This document shows, one piece after another, positions 45,024-55,368 of a DNA stretch of 64,000 bases (position 1 is its first letter; each line of letters starts with the position of its first letter). A model generated the notes under the pieces. That model did not search any database and had not been told where the DNA came from. It was given only the letters and a program-made list of their open reading frames with translations. Where the stretch lies: positions 1 to 64,000 of the forward strand of contig NZ_FONQ01000015.1 of NCBI RefSeq assembly GCF_900112975.1. Reading direction: 5' to 3'. Origin of the DNA: Flavobacterium xueshanense. Lineage in GTDB: Bacteria > Bacteroidota > Bacteroidia > Flavobacteriales > Flavobacteriaceae. The position numbers and the translations under genes were made by a program.

Positions 45024-45650
45024 CATTACATCCTGATGGCGGATATTATTAATAGTGGAAAAAAGGAGCAAAAACCACTAATGGAAGATTTTAAAAATCT
45101 AATAGAAGAGGTAAATGAAATCTACAAAGCTGATATATTATCTCCCTTGACTATTACTTTGGGTGATGAATTTCAAGGCGTAATAAAAAACTTAGCTGCA
45201 TCAATTCAAATTATTCTTACTTTAGAGGAATACAGTATTCACAAGAAATTAAATTTTAAATTACGCTATGTTTTAAATCAAGGTGAAATAGAAACGCCAG
45301 TAAATAAAAAGATTGCTTATGAAATGTTGGGAAGCGGTTTAACGGAAGCACGATTGAAACTGAATGATTCGAAATATAAAAAATTTAGATTTAACATTGC
45401 AATAGACAATCTTTTACAGCAAAGTATTTTGAATGATTCTTTCATAATTTTTGAAAATATTACTGACAAATGGTCTTTAAAAAATGACTATGAATTAGCG
45501 TCAAATTTCATTCAATTCAAAGACTATAAAATCGTTTCTGAAAAAATGAATAAAACCCGCTCCCTAATATGGAAAAGAGAAAAAACATTACACATGGAAT
45601 CCTATTATGCGACAAAAAATATAATTCAAACAATTACTTCAATAAAATAA
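45018..45650 (+). CDS. SatD family protein
   Basis: 210 aa without signal peptide. MADIINSGKKEQ at the N-terminus, ITLGDEFQGVIKN (about 49-61) and LRYVLNQGEIETPVNKKIAYEMLGSGLTEARL (in part) are the landmarks of the SatD family, named after a Streptococcus mutans acid-tolerance and secretion locus. The DEFQ motif and fold hints recall nucleotidyl cyclase-like domains, but the biochemical activity is unknown. The next gene, a membrane protein, starts after 4 bases, so the two form an operon. Three operator-like dyads lie upstream, the last over the start codon, suggesting tight transcriptional control. Confidence 0.8.
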   Translation: MKHYILMADIINSGKKEQKPLMEDFKNLIEEVNEIYKADILSPLTITLGDEFQGVIKNLAASIQIILTLEEYSIHKKLNFKLRYVLNQGEIETPVNKKIAYEMLGSGLTEARLKLNDSKYKKFRFNIAIDNLLQQSILNDSFIIFENITDKWSLKNDYELASNFIQFKDYKIVSEKMNKTRSLIWKREKTLHMESYYATKNIIQTITSIK

Positions 45651-45654
45651 AAGT

Positions 45655-46002
45655 ATGGCAGTATTTCAATTTGTGGTTTTAGTTCTTTCTACAGAAGTGC
45701 TTTTGGGTATATTTTATTATATTATCACGCCAAAATCAATTAGAAAAACTAAAATAATAGATTATAAATCACTTATTAAAGGAATCGTTGAACGAATTTT
45801 TTTATTAGTTTCAATGATTAATGATTATCCACATGCGCTGACTTTATTTGGCGCTTTAAAATTGGCTACACGATTAAAAAGAGACGATGAACAAGATAAA
45901 GTAAAGCAATCTCTTTACAATGATTTTTATTTGGTGGGGAATTTTATCTCGGTTATGATCGCAATTTTATATGTTTTTCTTTATAATAAATACATTGGAT
46001 AA
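45655..46002 (+). CDS. Small membrane protein, partner of the SatD family gene
   Basis: 115 aa with hydrophobic ends: VVLVLSTEVLLGIFYYIITP at the N-terminus and VGNFISVMIAILYVFLYNKY at the C-terminus. A soluble middle (KSLIKGIVERIFLLVSMINDYPHALTLFGALKLATRLKRDD) is partly amphipathic. I do not recognise a family. It starts 4 bases after satD, so they are very likely translated from one mRNA. Elsewhere SatD-type genes are often found beside small membrane proteins, which supports a joint function. Confidence 0.7.
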   Translation: MAVFQFVVLVLSTEVLLGIFYYIITPKSIRKTKIIDYKSLIKGIVERIFLLVSMINDYPHALTLFGALKLATRLKRDDEQDKVKQSLYNDFYLVGNFISVMIAILYVFLYNKYIG

Positions 46003-46050
46003 AACGATTAATTGCCTCTACTATATCTTTAAATTAATGCCCAATCAAAA

Positions 46051-46505
46051 CTACTTTCTTCGGGTATCAACAAGACGTACGATTTTCCAAATATTATCTT
46101 TTTTAATAAGTGTAAAAGCATTCACTCCTTTATAGCTTGATTTTCCATTTACATAAAACTCATAATGTGTCCAGACGTGCGACATACATACATCCATCTA
46201 CCTAAATGGAGTAACTCAAATTTTTTTCCTGAAACTTTACTGCTGCGGGAATAGAAGCTATCGATTTAAAAAATGCTTCCTGTTTTTCATTAGATAATTT
46301 AGAGCCTTTCGCATTCTCTCATTAATGGACTGTAAAATCATTGTTTTAGCACAATGAACCTTTAGTTTCAAAGTATCTTTGGTTAGAAAAGTCTCAAAAA
46401 AAAATTAAACACTTTTTAAATTTCTTGATTTTGAGCTTGAGAATTAGCAGCTATGAACAATACAATCACTACAACTATTCTGCGAATAATTACTTTTTTT
46501 TGTTA
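46051..46505 (-). pseudogene. Decayed NTF2-like (SnoaL/DUF4440) exported protein gene
   Basis: On the minus strand the remnant starts without an ATG: a signal-peptide-like KVIIRRIVVVIVLFIAANSQ (from about 46490). It continues in shifted frames with LTKDTLKLKVHCAKTMILQS and SIASIPAAVKF-like sequence, and ends in a clear block HVWTHYEFYVNGKSSYKGVN, FTLIKKDNIWKIVRLVDTRR and stop 46053-46051. The last block is characteristic of nuclear transport factor 2-like proteins of Bacteroidota. Several frameshifts and stops and the lost start show it is dead. It fills most of the 587-base gap before panB. Confidence 0.7.
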
Positions 46506-46589
46506 ATTGCTACTTCAAAAAACATTACTGTTACATTTTTGAGTTAAAAATATACATTTTATTACCTTTACGATTCTAAAACAACAAAT

Positions 46590-47408
46590 ATGTCTGTCGC
46601 AAAAAAAGATTATAAAAGGATTACTACAAAATCACTGATTGATATGAAAGCAAATGGAGAGAAAATTTCCATGCTTACTGCATACGATTATACTATGGCA
46701 AAAATCGTCGATACCGCTGGAATTGATGTGATTTTAGTGGGCGATTCCGCTTCAAATGTGATGGCCGGTCATGAAACGACTTTACCGATTACATTGGATC
46801 AAATGATTTATCACGCTTCCTCTGTTGTGCGAGCAACAGAAAGAGCGTTGGTTGTCGTAGATTTACCTTTTGGAAGCTACCAATCAGACCCTAAAGAGGC
46901 CTTACGTTCTGCCATCCGAATCATGAAGGAAAGTGGCGGTCATGCTGTAAAACTGGAAGGTGGTAAAGAAATAAAAGATTCTATCAAGAAAATACTAAAC
47001 GCAGGAATTCCGGTTATGGGACATTTAGGTTTAACGCCACAGTCTATTTATAAATTTGGAACCTACACCGTTCGTGCTAAAGAAGAAGAAGAAGCGCATA
47101 AACTAATAGAAGACGCTAAATTGCTGGAAAGATTAGGTTGTTTTGCGTTAGTATTAGAAAAAATTCCTGCTCATTTAGCCGAAAAAGTGGCTCAAAGTAT
47201 TTCGATTCCGGTAATTGGGATTGGTGCTGGTGGCGGTGTTGACGGACAAGTTTTAGTGATTCACGACATGTTAGGAATGAACAATGAATTTAGCCCGCGT
47301 TTCTTGAGAAGATACATGAATTTATACGACGAAATGACAACAGCAATCGGTCAATATGTTGCCGATGTGAAATCAAGCGATTTTCCTAATTCAAGTGAAC
47401 AATATTAA
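46590..47408 (+). CDS. panB: 3-methyl-2-oxobutanoate hydroxymethyltransferase
   Basis: First committed step of pantothenate (and so coenzyme A) synthesis: adds a hydroxymethyl group from 5,10-methylene-tetrahydrofolate to alpha-ketoisovalerate. 272 aa, normal length. [37 protein letters not shown] (metal-binding Asp), [27 protein letters not shown] and [20 protein letters not shown] are conserved family blocks. panC and panD are not adjacent. The next gene, a pseudouridine synthase, starts 30 bases later beyond a small GC-rich repeat. Confidence 0.96.
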   Translation: MSVAKKDYKRITTKSLIDMKANGEKISMLTAYDYTMAKIVDTAGIDVILVGDSASNVMAGHETTLPITLDQMIYHASSVVRATERALVVVDLPFGSYQSDPKEALRSAIRIMKESGGHAVKLEGGKEIKDSIKKILNAGIPVMGHLGLTPQSIYKFGTYTVRAKEEEEAHKLIEDAKLLERLGCFALVLEKIPAHLAEKVAQSISIPVIGIGAGGGVDGQVLVIHDMLGMNNEFSPRFLRRYMNLYDEMTTAIGQYVADVKSSDFPNSSEQY

Positions 47409-47434
47409 GCCCCCTAACCCCCTAAAGGGGAACT
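47409..47434. repeat. CCCCCTAACCCCCTAAAGGGG intergenic repeat
   Basis: A GC-rich hairpin (CCCC-TAAA-GGGG) with a direct repeat CCCCCTAA immediately after the panB stop codon. This kind of motif recurs between genes in Bacteroidota (recalled). It may act as an mRNA 3'-end structure between panB and the downstream gene. Confidence 0.5.
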
Positions 47435-47438
47435 GATA

Positions 47439-48128
47439 ATGAAAATAATATCCAATAAAAATAACCTTCAAGTTCTTCACGAAGACAACCACCTTATTGT
47501 GGTCAATAAGCGTGTAGGCGATATTGTACAAGGTGATAAAACCGGTGATAAACCATTATCCGATGTGGTTAAAGAATACATCAAAGACAAATACAACAAA
47601 CCTGGAGAAGTTTTTCTGGGTGTGGTACATCGTTTGGACCGACCGACAACTGGAATAGTTGTTTTTGCCCGAACCAGTAAAGCATTGACAAGAATGAATG
47701 AGTTGTTCAGCAATCGTGAAACTCAAAAAACGTATTGGTGTATTATCAAGAATAAACCATCAAATTCCGAGGATAAATTGATTCATTTCCTTAAAAGAAA
47801 CGAAAAAAACAACACTTCAAAAGCGCATTTAAAAGAAGTTCCAGACAGTAAATTAGCCAGTTTAGATTACAAAATCATTAAAGAACTCAACAATTATTTT
47901 GCTTTAGAAATCAATCTTCATACCGGAAGACACCATCAAATCAGGGCACAGCTTTCGGCTATTGGTTCACCAATAAAAGGCGATTTGAAATATGGTTTTG
48001 ACCGAAGCAATCCTGATGGAGGAATTCATTTGCACGCCAGAAAATTAGTTTTTGTACATCCTGTTACCAAAGAAAATATAGAAATCATCGCACCAACTCC
48101 AGATGATGTGATTTGGAATGCAGTCTGA
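47439..48128 (+). CDS. RluA-family pseudouridine synthase
   Basis: 229-aa RNA modification enzyme without S4 domain. The catalytic motif is VVHRLDRPTTGIVVFARTSK (about 66-85), its aspartate being the nucleophile. LHTGRHHQIRAQLSAIGSPI and HARKLVFVHPVTKE are the other conserved blocks. It is one of three pseudouridine synthases here (rluD at 16889, truC at 59437). The target (23S rRNA or tRNA) cannot be told from sequence alone. It lies 30 bases after panB and may be co-transcribed. Confidence 0.9.
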   Translation: MKIISNKNNLQVLHEDNHLIVVNKRVGDIVQGDKTGDKPLSDVVKEYIKDKYNKPGEVFLGVVHRLDRPTTGIVVFARTSKALTRMNELFSNRETQKTYWCIIKNKPSNSEDKLIHFLKRNEKNNTSKAHLKEVPDSKLASLDYKIIKELNNYFALEINLHTGRHHQIRAQLSAIGSPIKGDLKYGFDRSNPDGGIHLHARKLVFVHPVTKENIEIIAPTPDDVIWNAV

Positions 48129-48284
48129 TACTTTCCTGTTTTTAAATAAAACGATAATAAAAACGATACTTAACCGACCTACATCGTTTAAAATAGGAAT
48201 ATAATCCTGTTTTTTTTATTCTTTAGGTTAGTTAGAAAGTTGGAATAAAATAATAATTATGTAATTTTAATTTAAAATAATCTT

Positions 48285-49613
48285 ATGAATTACAAAACCG
48301 ATATAAAATCCCGAAAAGAATCTCTTAAAAAATTATTGCACGTCATCACACAAAATGAACAGGCGATAATTTTGGCTTTATACAATGATTTTAAAAAACC
48401 TGCTTTTGAAGCCGTTTTAACAGAAACTAATTATGTGATTAGTGACTTGAAAGAAACCATAAAAAACATCGATTCTTGGGCTAAGCCAAAAAAAGTTATG
48501 GCTTCATTTTTAAATTTCCCTTCCTCAGATTATATATATAGTGAACCTTTTGGAAATGTTTTGATTCTTTCCCCATGGAACTATCCTTTTCAATTGGCTT
48601 TGTGTCCGCTTATTGCTGCTGTTGCTGCTGGAAATAAAGTAACCTTAAAACCATCTGAACTGACTCCAAATACTTCGAATATTATCGCGAAAATTATAAG
48701 CGAAACTTTTGCTGTCAAAGATGTGGTAGTAATTACGGGAGATGCCACTGTAGCGGCAAATTTATTGAGCAAACGTTGGGATTACATTTTTTTTACCGGA
48801 AGTGTTGCTGTTGGAAAAATAGTGGCGAAGGCTGCTGCCGAAAACCTAACGCCGGTAACATTGGAATTGGGCGGAAAAAGTCCTTGTATTGTTGACGAAA
48901 CGGCAAATTTAGAATTAAGTGCCAAACGCATTGTTTGGGGAAAAATAATAAATGCTGGACAAACGTGTGTGGCTCCTGATTATATTTTACTACACCATAA
49001 AATAAAAGCTATTTTCGTAAAATTACTGATTGAGGAAATCGAAAAAGCACTTGGAACAAATCCTGAAGAATCTCCGGATTTTGCCAGAATCATCAACCTA
49101 AAAAACTGGCAGCGTCAGTTGAGTTTACTCGAAAATCAGAAAATACTTTTTGGAGGACAGTCGAACAGAGATTCGTTATATCTTGCTCCTACTTTACTAG
49201 ACGAACCAAAAATAGATAGTTTAGTGATGACAGAAGAAATTTTTGGTCCAATACTTCCTATACTTTCTTATGAATCGAAAGCCGATATGCATAAAATAAT
49301 TTCAAGCTTCGAAAAACCATTATCGCTTTATTTATTTTCCCAAAACAAATTGTTTATCGATGAGGTCTTGCAAAAATATTCTTTTGGTGGCGGTTGCATC
49401 AATGATACGGTAATTCATTTGGCGAACAATCGCCTGCCTTTTGGCGGAGTTGGAAATTCCGGAATGGGAGCGTATCACGGAAAATTAAGTTTTGATATTT
49501 TTTCGCATAAAAAAGCAATTGTAAAAAGAGGAACATGGCTTGATATACCAATTCGTTATGCACCCTATAAAAACAAATTAAAAACCATTCAAAAAGTACT
49601 AAAATGGTTGTAA
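48285..49613 (+). CDS. Aldehyde dehydrogenase (class 3-like)
   Basis: NAD(P)+-dependent oxidation of an aldehyde to a carboxylic acid. 442 aa, shorter than most ALDHs and close to class 3 fatty-aldehyde enzymes. ILSPWNYPFQLALCPLIAA, LKPSELTPNTS (cofactor), FTGSVAVGKIV, the glutamate motif LELGGKSPCIV and the catalytic cysteine in NAGQTCVAPDYI are all visible. The C-terminus (KNKLKTIQKVLKWL) is amphipathic and could touch membrane, as in class 3. It overlaps the following nitroreductase gene by 10 bases, so they are co-translated. The substrate is unknown; a role in lipid-derived aldehydes is inference. Confidence 0.92.
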   Translation: MNYKTDIKSRKESLKKLLHVITQNEQAIILALYNDFKKPAFEAVLTETNYVISDLKETIKNIDSWAKPKKVMASFLNFPSSDYIYSEPFGNVLILSPWNYPFQLALCPLIAAVAAGNKVTLKPSELTPNTSNIIAKIISETFAVKDVVVITGDATVAANLLSKRWDYIFFTGSVAVGKIVAKAAAENLTPVTLELGGKSPCIVDETANLELSAKRIVWGKIINAGQTCVAPDYILLHHKIKAIFVKLLIEEIEKALGTNPEESPDFARIINLKNWQRQLSLLENQKILFGGQSNRDSLYLAPTLLDEPKIDSLVMTEEIFGPILPILSYESKADMHKIISSFEKPLSLYLFSQNKLFIDEVLQKYSFGGGCINDTVIHLANNRLPFGGVGNSGMGAYHGKLSFDIFSHKKAIVKRGTWLDIPIRYAPYKNKLKTIQKVLKWL

Positions 49614-50341
49614 CCAATGAAAAATCAGTAAGCGAGGCCATAAAATACAGACGCTCCGTTCGGATTTTTAAAAATGAAGCTATTGATTCTGAAAAAGTAA
49701 AGCAATGTATTCAATTAGCGACTCTGGCACCCACAAGCAGTAATATGCAGCTATGGGAATTTTATCACGTTGTATCTCCAGAAATTTTACAAAAAATAGC
49801 CAAAGCCAGTTTTGACCAGAATGCTGCAAAAACTGCACAACAATTGGTCGTTGTTGTAGCGAGGAAAGATTTGTGGCACAAAAGAGTGCAATCGAACATC
49901 GATTATTTAAAAAATCAATTTGGCGAAAAACCGGAAGAAGCGTATTCAAAAAGAGAAAAATTTGCTTTGAATTATTACCAAAAAATTATTCCAACACTGT
50001 ATTTTGATTTTTTAGGAATTATCGGAATGCTAAAATTCCTTGTTTTTCAAGTCATTGGAATATTCAAACCTATTTACAGACAGGCTCGACAAAGCGATAT
50101 GCGAATTGTTACCCACAAAAGTGCGGGACTTGCCGCTCAGAATTTTATGATCAGCATGGCAGCCATAAATTACGATACGTGTCCAATGGAGGGTTTTGAT
50201 TCTCTGAGAATTAAAAAAATATTACATTTGCCCGCTTCCGCAGAAATCAATATGATTTTAGGCTGTGGAATTCGAGACGAAAATGGTGTTTATGGAGAAC
50301 GATTCCGAATCCCTTTTGAAGAAACCTATTTTAAAATATAA
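49604..50341 (+). CDS. Nitroreductase family protein
   Basis: 245-aa flavoprotein of the NADH oxidase/nitroreductase superfamily, expected to bind FMN as a dimer. KYRRSVRIFKNEAIDSEKV and LATLAPTSSNMQLWEFYHV are the FMN- and substrate-contact blocks. A central hydrophobic stretch (LYFDFLGIIGMLKFLVFQVIGIFKPIYRQ) is longer than in classic members. SAGLAAQNFMISMAAINYDTCPMEGFD and LGCGIRDENGVYG are typical C-terminal motifs. It starts 10 bases inside the aldehyde dehydrogenase gene, which suggests a shared redox role. Substrate unknown. Confidence 0.9.
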   Translation: MVVTNEKSVSEAIKYRRSVRIFKNEAIDSEKVKQCIQLATLAPTSSNMQLWEFYHVVSPEILQKIAKASFDQNAAKTAQQLVVVVARKDLWHKRVQSNIDYLKNQFGEKPEEAYSKREKFALNYYQKIIPTLYFDFLGIIGMLKFLVFQVIGIFKPIYRQARQSDMRIVTHKSAGLAAQNFMISMAAINYDTCPMEGFDSLRIKKILHLPASAEINMILGCGIRDENGVYGERFRIPFEETYFKI

Positions 50342-50361
50342 TCAACCAATTTACAAATCAA

Positions 50362-51144
50362 ATGAATAAAACTACACAATACCGTATTGAAGAAATAAAT
50401 AAAAATGGTTACGCCCTAGATTTTGGAGATGTTTTCAACCACGCTTTCGAGAATTACAAAAAAATTGCACTTTATGGCGGTTTAATCATTTTTGTCTTTT
50501 TTGTTCTGCTTAGTCTTTTGGCATTTGGAATACTGATCGCAATTTTTGGAGCTCCCGCAGTTGTAGATTTTTTAAAACCGGAAAATTTACAGCCAGAAAA
50601 TATCAGTATTACTACTTTATTAATTATCGCTGGAGCATCAGCCTTGACTTCCTGTTTATTAAGTCCATTTCCGGCAGGACTGATAAAAATGGCGTATTGT
50701 GCAGAAAGAGACGAAGAATTTCATGTCTCTACAATGTTTGAGTTTTATAAAGCTCCTTATTTCAAGGAACTTTTTGTAGCAACATTTCTCGTTTCTCTTA
50801 CAAGTTCTATAATTTCCACAATAATAAATTACGCCGAAATACCTGCACTTGGTTTCGTTGTTACCGTGACAGTATCGTTATTCACCATCTTAATGATTCC
50901 ACTTATCATTTTTGGAAAATTGAAAGCCGTAGAAGCTATACAAACCAGCATCCTTATAGTTTCTAAGCAACCATTGGTCTTACTCGGATTAATTATTATT
51001 GGATCTATTGCAACATTGGTAGGTTTTATAGGCTGCTGTATTGGAATCTTTTTTACTCTTCCTTTTATTTATTCCTTATACTACGCTATTTACAGTGAGA
51101 TAATTGGTTTTGAAACTGAAGATGAATCTGAAGATAAAAACTAA
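50362..51144 (+). CDS. Multi-pass membrane protein of unknown function
   Basis: 260 aa. A short soluble N-terminus with LDFGDVFNHAFENYKKIALYGG precedes five to six membrane segments (IIFVFFVLLSLLAFGILI, LLIIAGASALTSCLLSPF, LFVATFLVSLTSSIISTI, GFVVTVTVSLFTILMIPLII, LVLLGLIIIGSIATLVGF, IFFTLPFIYSLYYAIYS) and an acidic tail (EDESEDKN). The DFGDVFNxxFEnYKKI entry is common in Bacteroidota membrane proteins often vaguely named; I cannot assign a role. It starts 20 bases after the nitroreductase stop, so it may belong to the aldehyde dehydrogenase operon. Confidence 0.8.
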   Translation: MNKTTQYRIEEINKNGYALDFGDVFNHAFENYKKIALYGGLIIFVFFVLLSLLAFGILIAIFGAPAVVDFLKPENLQPENISITTLLIIAGASALTSCLLSPFPAGLIKMAYCAERDEEFHVSTMFEFYKAPYFKELFVATFLVSLTSSIISTIINYAEIPALGFVVTVTVSLFTILMIPLIIFGKLKAVEAIQTSILIVSKQPLVLLGLIIIGSIATLVGFIGCCIGIFFTLPFIYSLYYAIYSEIIGFETEDESEDKN

Positions 51145-51287
51145 AAAATAAAATTTACTTTAAGAATAAAAACCAAGGCAGAAATACTAATTTGTTTTGG
51201 TTTTTATTTAATTTTATTTCCTACATTCACAACCAAAGAAGATAGAAACCCAAATATACTCTTCACAAATCTGATAAAAATTTAACT

Positions 51288-54200
51288 ATGGTGTTGTACT
51301 GTAGCCTACTGACTATTTTTAACTCAAAATTTATTTTATTTTGGGTCATTAATCCTATGATAAATAAACAATTATCTTATGTTATAATTCCTATTTTAAT
51401 TATTTTTTTAATTTACAAAATTCGTAAAATAAGAACCGGATTAAAAAGTAATTTATTAGAAAGAAGCTTCAAGGCAATTATACAAAAAAGAGAATATCAA
51501 ATCTATCTTTTGTTTTTAGGAATTATACTTATTATCATAGAAATCACTTATCAAATTTTAAAAGTAAGGCCACAAAGCTTATTAATAATAAACTGCACCA
51601 TCGGGGTATTTTTAATGGCAATGTATTTTATTAGTACTAAGTCATCGATAGTTTTTAGAAATATCAAACAAATTTTTATTATATTTTATTTAGTCTATTT
51701 TAGCTCTATTTCTCGTAATATAATTATTTCTCCTAGTGATAATGTACCAATTGTAGCTTATGTAATAGCCTTTTTCTTTTCTTATAGCGTTCTAAAACCT
51801 GCTAAACTGTATTGGGGTTTTGTTGTAGCAGTTTTTATTTATTTTGGAATTATTTTTATTTTTGATTTAGTGCCATTAAAAACAATCTTGGCGCTATTAA
51901 TTAGTGCTTCAATAATTCTAATCATAAATTACATGCACTACATTTTATGGTTAAATAGTAATGATGAAATTCGTTTCAACAATCAAATCATTAACAAAGG
52001 GAATTCACTGATTTTAGCGATAAACAGAAAAGGTGAAATTGTATTTTGCAGTGAAAATGTAGAATCGATTTTAGGATATACTGTAGATGAAATCATGGGA
52101 TTAGGCTATTGGAAAGTCACGGAAGACAAAGCGTTTTTAAGTGAAGATTACCAAACCAAATTTAAGGATGACAGTATCTTTATCCGTAAACTCAAATGTC
52201 AAAATGGAGATTACAAACATATCCAATGGAACCATAAAAAATTTTCGGACAACTTAATTATCGGTATTGGGCAAGATGTAACTAATGAAATTCAAATAGA
52301 AAATCAGTATAAGAATTTAATTGAAAATGCTATTGATCTCATTTTTGAAGTTGATAATGACGGTAATTTTATATTTGTAAATGACTTCACCATCAAATCA
52401 TTGGGTTACGAGAGTGGCGAAATCATAAATCGAAATTATTCGGAATTTATTCGGAAAGATTACATTACCAGTATCATAGATTTTTATCAAAATTTATTTG
52501 AACATGAAAATTATTTTCCAACTATTGAGTTCCCGTTAATAAAAAAGAACGGAGAAGAATTATGGGTTTCACATAAAGTGATTATCCGAAGAAATGATCT
52601 TGGAAAAGTAGTTGCCTACTCCGGAATTGCCCGAGATATCACTAAATTTAAAGATATTGAGGCTGAAAATAAAATACGTCAGGAAAAAGTAGAAGAATAC
52701 AACCAAACGATTAAAAAATTAGCAACTACCAACTTTAGCAACTACAAAAATTTGGATGTCAGCGTGATGCAAATCATTGAATCTGCAGCAAAAGTTTCTA
52801 AGTGCAATCGCGTCAGCTATTGGAAATATACCGAAGATAGAATCACATGCGAAAACTTATATGATTTAGACACAAATTCGTACAGCAAAGGTGTTGTTTT
52901 AGAAAAAGAAAAATATCCAATTTATTTTAAATCGATAAAAAGTAAAACACAAATAAGTGCTCCAGACGTTTTTAACAAATGGGAAATATCTGAATTCATA
53001 CATGATTATTTCTTGAAATTTGACATCAAATCACAACTTGATATTCCTATTTTCATCAATGGAGAATTAACCGGAACGATAAGCTTTGAAACTGCAAGAA
53101 CGCAAAGAAATTGGGATAACGACGATATTATTTTTGCTCGAACAATTTCGGATATTATATCGCTGACTATAATTTCGCACAGTCGCTATGCAACAGAAAA
53201 AAAATTAGAATACAAGAGTGAACTTTTATCCGCAATGGCACTTTGCACGGAGAAATTTTTGAACAGTAATGACATAAACGATATTTTCTCGGATGTCCTT
53301 ATTATTATGGGAAAGGCAACAGAATCCCACAGAGCGTACTATTATGAAAATGATGGAAGCACCGGGTTAATAAGCCAAAAATACCGATGGTTAATCAATA
53401 ATAGTAAATTAACAGCAAATAATATTAGCCTTCAAAATCTGCGTCATGATTTTTTTGAAGAGCTATTGACGCCGCTTTTAAATAACAAAATTTATAAAGC
53501 AATTGTTCCAAAAATTGAAAATCGATCTCTTAGAAACAAATTAAATAATGTGGATGTGGTTTCAATTATCCTTATTCCAATTTTCGTTAAAAACAAATTT
53601 CATGGCTTTTTAGGATTTGATGACACCCAAAATGAACGAAAATGGTCAGAAGATGAATTGAATATTTTACAAACATTAGCGAGTAATATTGCTTCTTCCA
53701 TTGAGCGTATTACTAATGAGACCGCTATTTATGAAAGCGAAGAAAAATTCAGATTATTAGCTAATAATATTCCGGGAACCGTTTATTTATCTAATTATGA
53801 TGAAAATAATACTAAAATTTACATCAATGATGAAGTTGAAAAACTTACTGGTTATCCAAAAGAAGATTTCCTGAATAACCATTTGTCATTCATTGATTTA
53901 ATTCATCCGGAAGATAAATTACGAACAATTAATGCTCAAAAAAATGCAATAGAGAGTACAATTCCCATTCATTTAACGTACCGAATTATTCACAAAGACA
54001 ATCGTACGGTATGGGTAGAAGAATTTGGAGATACCATTTACAAAGACGGAAAAATTGCTTTTATTGAAGGTATTTTCATTAATATTACGGAGAGAAAACA
54101 AGCCGAAAACGTAGTTCAGGAAAAGGAATTAGCTGAAGCTGCCAACAAAGCAAAATCGGAATTTCTGGCAAACATGAGTCACGAAATCAGAACACCATTA

Positions 54201-55286
54201 AATGGAATAATTGGTTTTACTGATTTGTTAATGAATACAAATCTTGGTAAAACCCAAGAAAAATACATGACTACGATAAATCAGTCAGCTAAATCATTAT
54301 TAGATATTATAAATGACATACTTGATTTTTCTAAAATAGAAGCTGGAAAATTAGAACTGTATTTGGAAAAAAATGATGTCCAGGAAATTTTGAGCCAAAT
54401 TATTGATTTGATATTATATGAATCAAATCAAAAGAATTTGAAGTTAGAATTGAATATTGCGTCAGATGTGCCTAAATATTTTTGGACAGACAGCGTACGT
54501 TTAAAACAAATTTTATTAAATCTTTTATCAAATGCAGTGAAATTTACTGAAAAAGGTTCCATAAAATTAAATGTTTCAGTTGCTGAAAAAACAAATGATT
54601 CAAGAGCTAAAATACTTTTTTCTGTTATTGATACTGGTGTTGGAATACAAGAGGAGAACAAAAGAAAAATTTTTAAAGCCTTTTCTCAGGAAGATAACTC
54701 AACTACAAGAAAATTTGGAGGAACTGGACTAGGTCTTACTATCTCGAACCAATTATTAGGTTTAATGAATAGTCACTTGCAATTAGAAAGCACAGTTCAA
54801 TTTGGTAGTGCCTTTTATTTTTATTTAGATTTAGAAATCAGTAATCTGGTGTCAGATACGGTAAAGGAAATTATTATTCCAGGTGCTAATAAAAAGATAG
54901 CACTTAAAAATTATCAAAAAATTAAAATAATGCTTGTTGAGGACAATAAAGTTAACATGTTATTACTTAAAACTATCATTAAAAACTTATTTGCAAATGT
55001 GACAATTTATGAAATTCCAAATGGAAAAGTGGCTGTTGATCAATTTGAAACGATTCATCCGGATATTATCTTCATGGATATCCAAATGCCCATCATGAAT
55101 GGCTATGAAGCAACAGAAATCATACGGAATTTAAAATCTGGACAAAATGTACCTATTATCGCTGTAACTGCGGGTACGGAAAAAGAAGAAAAAGAAAAAT
55201 GTCTTGAAGCGGGAATGAATGATTATATTGCAAAACCTATAATAAAAGGAATAATTGAAGAAACATTTTTAAAATGGGTACACTAA
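51288..55286 (+). CDS. Membrane hybrid histidine kinase / response regulator with three PAS and two GAF domains
   Basis: 1332 aa. About seven membrane helices (30-220) are followed by PAS 1 (235-335), PAS 2 (340-460), GAF 1 (485-640), GAF 2 (650-815) and PAS 3 (820-945). Next come a HisKA dimerisation domain with the H-box [10 protein letters not shown] (His965), an ATPase domain with [10 protein letters not shown] (N-box) and GTGLGLTIS (G-box), and a receiver domain whose acceptor is Asp1264 in IIFMDIQMP. Signals sensed are unknown. The ATG at 51357 ([11 protein letters not shown]) is an alternative start that omits a 23-residue extension. No response regulator or output gene is adjacent, so it probably signals to a distant partner by phosphorelay. 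Confidence 0.92.
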   Translation: MVLYCSLLTIFNSKFILFWVINPMINKQLSYVIIPILIIFLIYKIRKIRTGLKSNLLERSFKAIIQKREYQIYLLFLGIILIIIEITYQILKVRPQSLLIINCTIGVFLMAMYFISTKSSIVFRNIKQIFIIFYLVYFSSISRNIIISPSDNVPIVAYVIAFFFSYSVLKPAKLYWGFVVAVFIYFGIIFIFDLVPLKTILALLISASIILIINYMHYILWLNSNDEIRFNNQIINKGNSLILAINRKGEIVFCSENVESILGYTVDEIMGLGYWKVTEDKAFLSEDYQTKFKDDSIFIRKLKCQNGDYKHIQWNHKKFSDNLIIGIGQDVTNEIQIENQYKNLIENAIDLIFEVDNDGNFIFVNDFTIKSLGYESGEIINRNYSEFIRKDYITSIIDFYQNLFEHENYFPTIEFPLIKKNGEELWVSHKVIIRRNDLGKVVAYSGIARDITKFKDIEAENKIRQEKVEEYNQTIKKLATTNFSNYKNLDVSVMQIIESAAKVSKCNRVSYWKYTEDRITCENLYDLDTNSYSKGVVLEKEKYPIYFKSIKSKTQISAPDVFNKWEISEFIHDYFLKFDIKSQLDIPIFINGELTGTISFETARTQRNWDNDDIIFARTISDIISLTIISHSRYATEKKLEYKSELLSAMALCTEKFLNSNDINDIFSDVLIIMGKATESHRAYYYENDGSTGLISQKYRWLINNSKLTANNISLQNLRHDFFEELLTPLLNNKIYKAIVPKIENRSLRNKLNNVDVVSIILIPIFVKNKFHGFLGFDDTQNERKWSEDELNILQTLASNIASSIERITNETAIYESEEKFRLLANNIPGTVYLSNYDENNTKIYINDEVEKLTGYPKEDFLNNHLSFIDLIHPEDKLRTINAQKNAIESTIPIHLTYRIIHKDNRTVWVEEFGDTIYKDGKIAFIEGIFINITERKQAENVVQEKELAEAANKAKSEFLANMSHEIRTPLNGIIGFTDLLMNTNLGKTQEKYMTTINQSAKSLLDIINDILDFSKIEAGKLELYLEKNDVQEILSQIIDLILYESNQKNLKLELNIASDVPKYFWTDSVRLKQILLNLLSNAVKFTEKGSIKLNVSVAEKTNDSRAKILFSVIDTGVGIQEENKRKIFKAFSQEDNSTTRKFGGTGLGLTISNQLLGLMNSHLQLESTVQFGSAFYFYLDLEISNLVSDTVKEIIIPGANKKIALKNYQKIKIMLVEDNKVNMLLLKTIIKNLFANVTIYEIPNGKVAVDQFETIHPDIIFMDIQMPIMNGYEATEIIRNLKSGQNVPIIAVTAGTEKEEKEKCLEAGMNDYIAKPIIKGIIEETFLKWVH

Positions 55287-55368
55287 CGTATTTAAAAAGG
55301 ATTACTTATCGTTTTAAAAAATGTAATTTTATAAAATTAAAGATAATTAACAACTAAAATAGCAAAAC

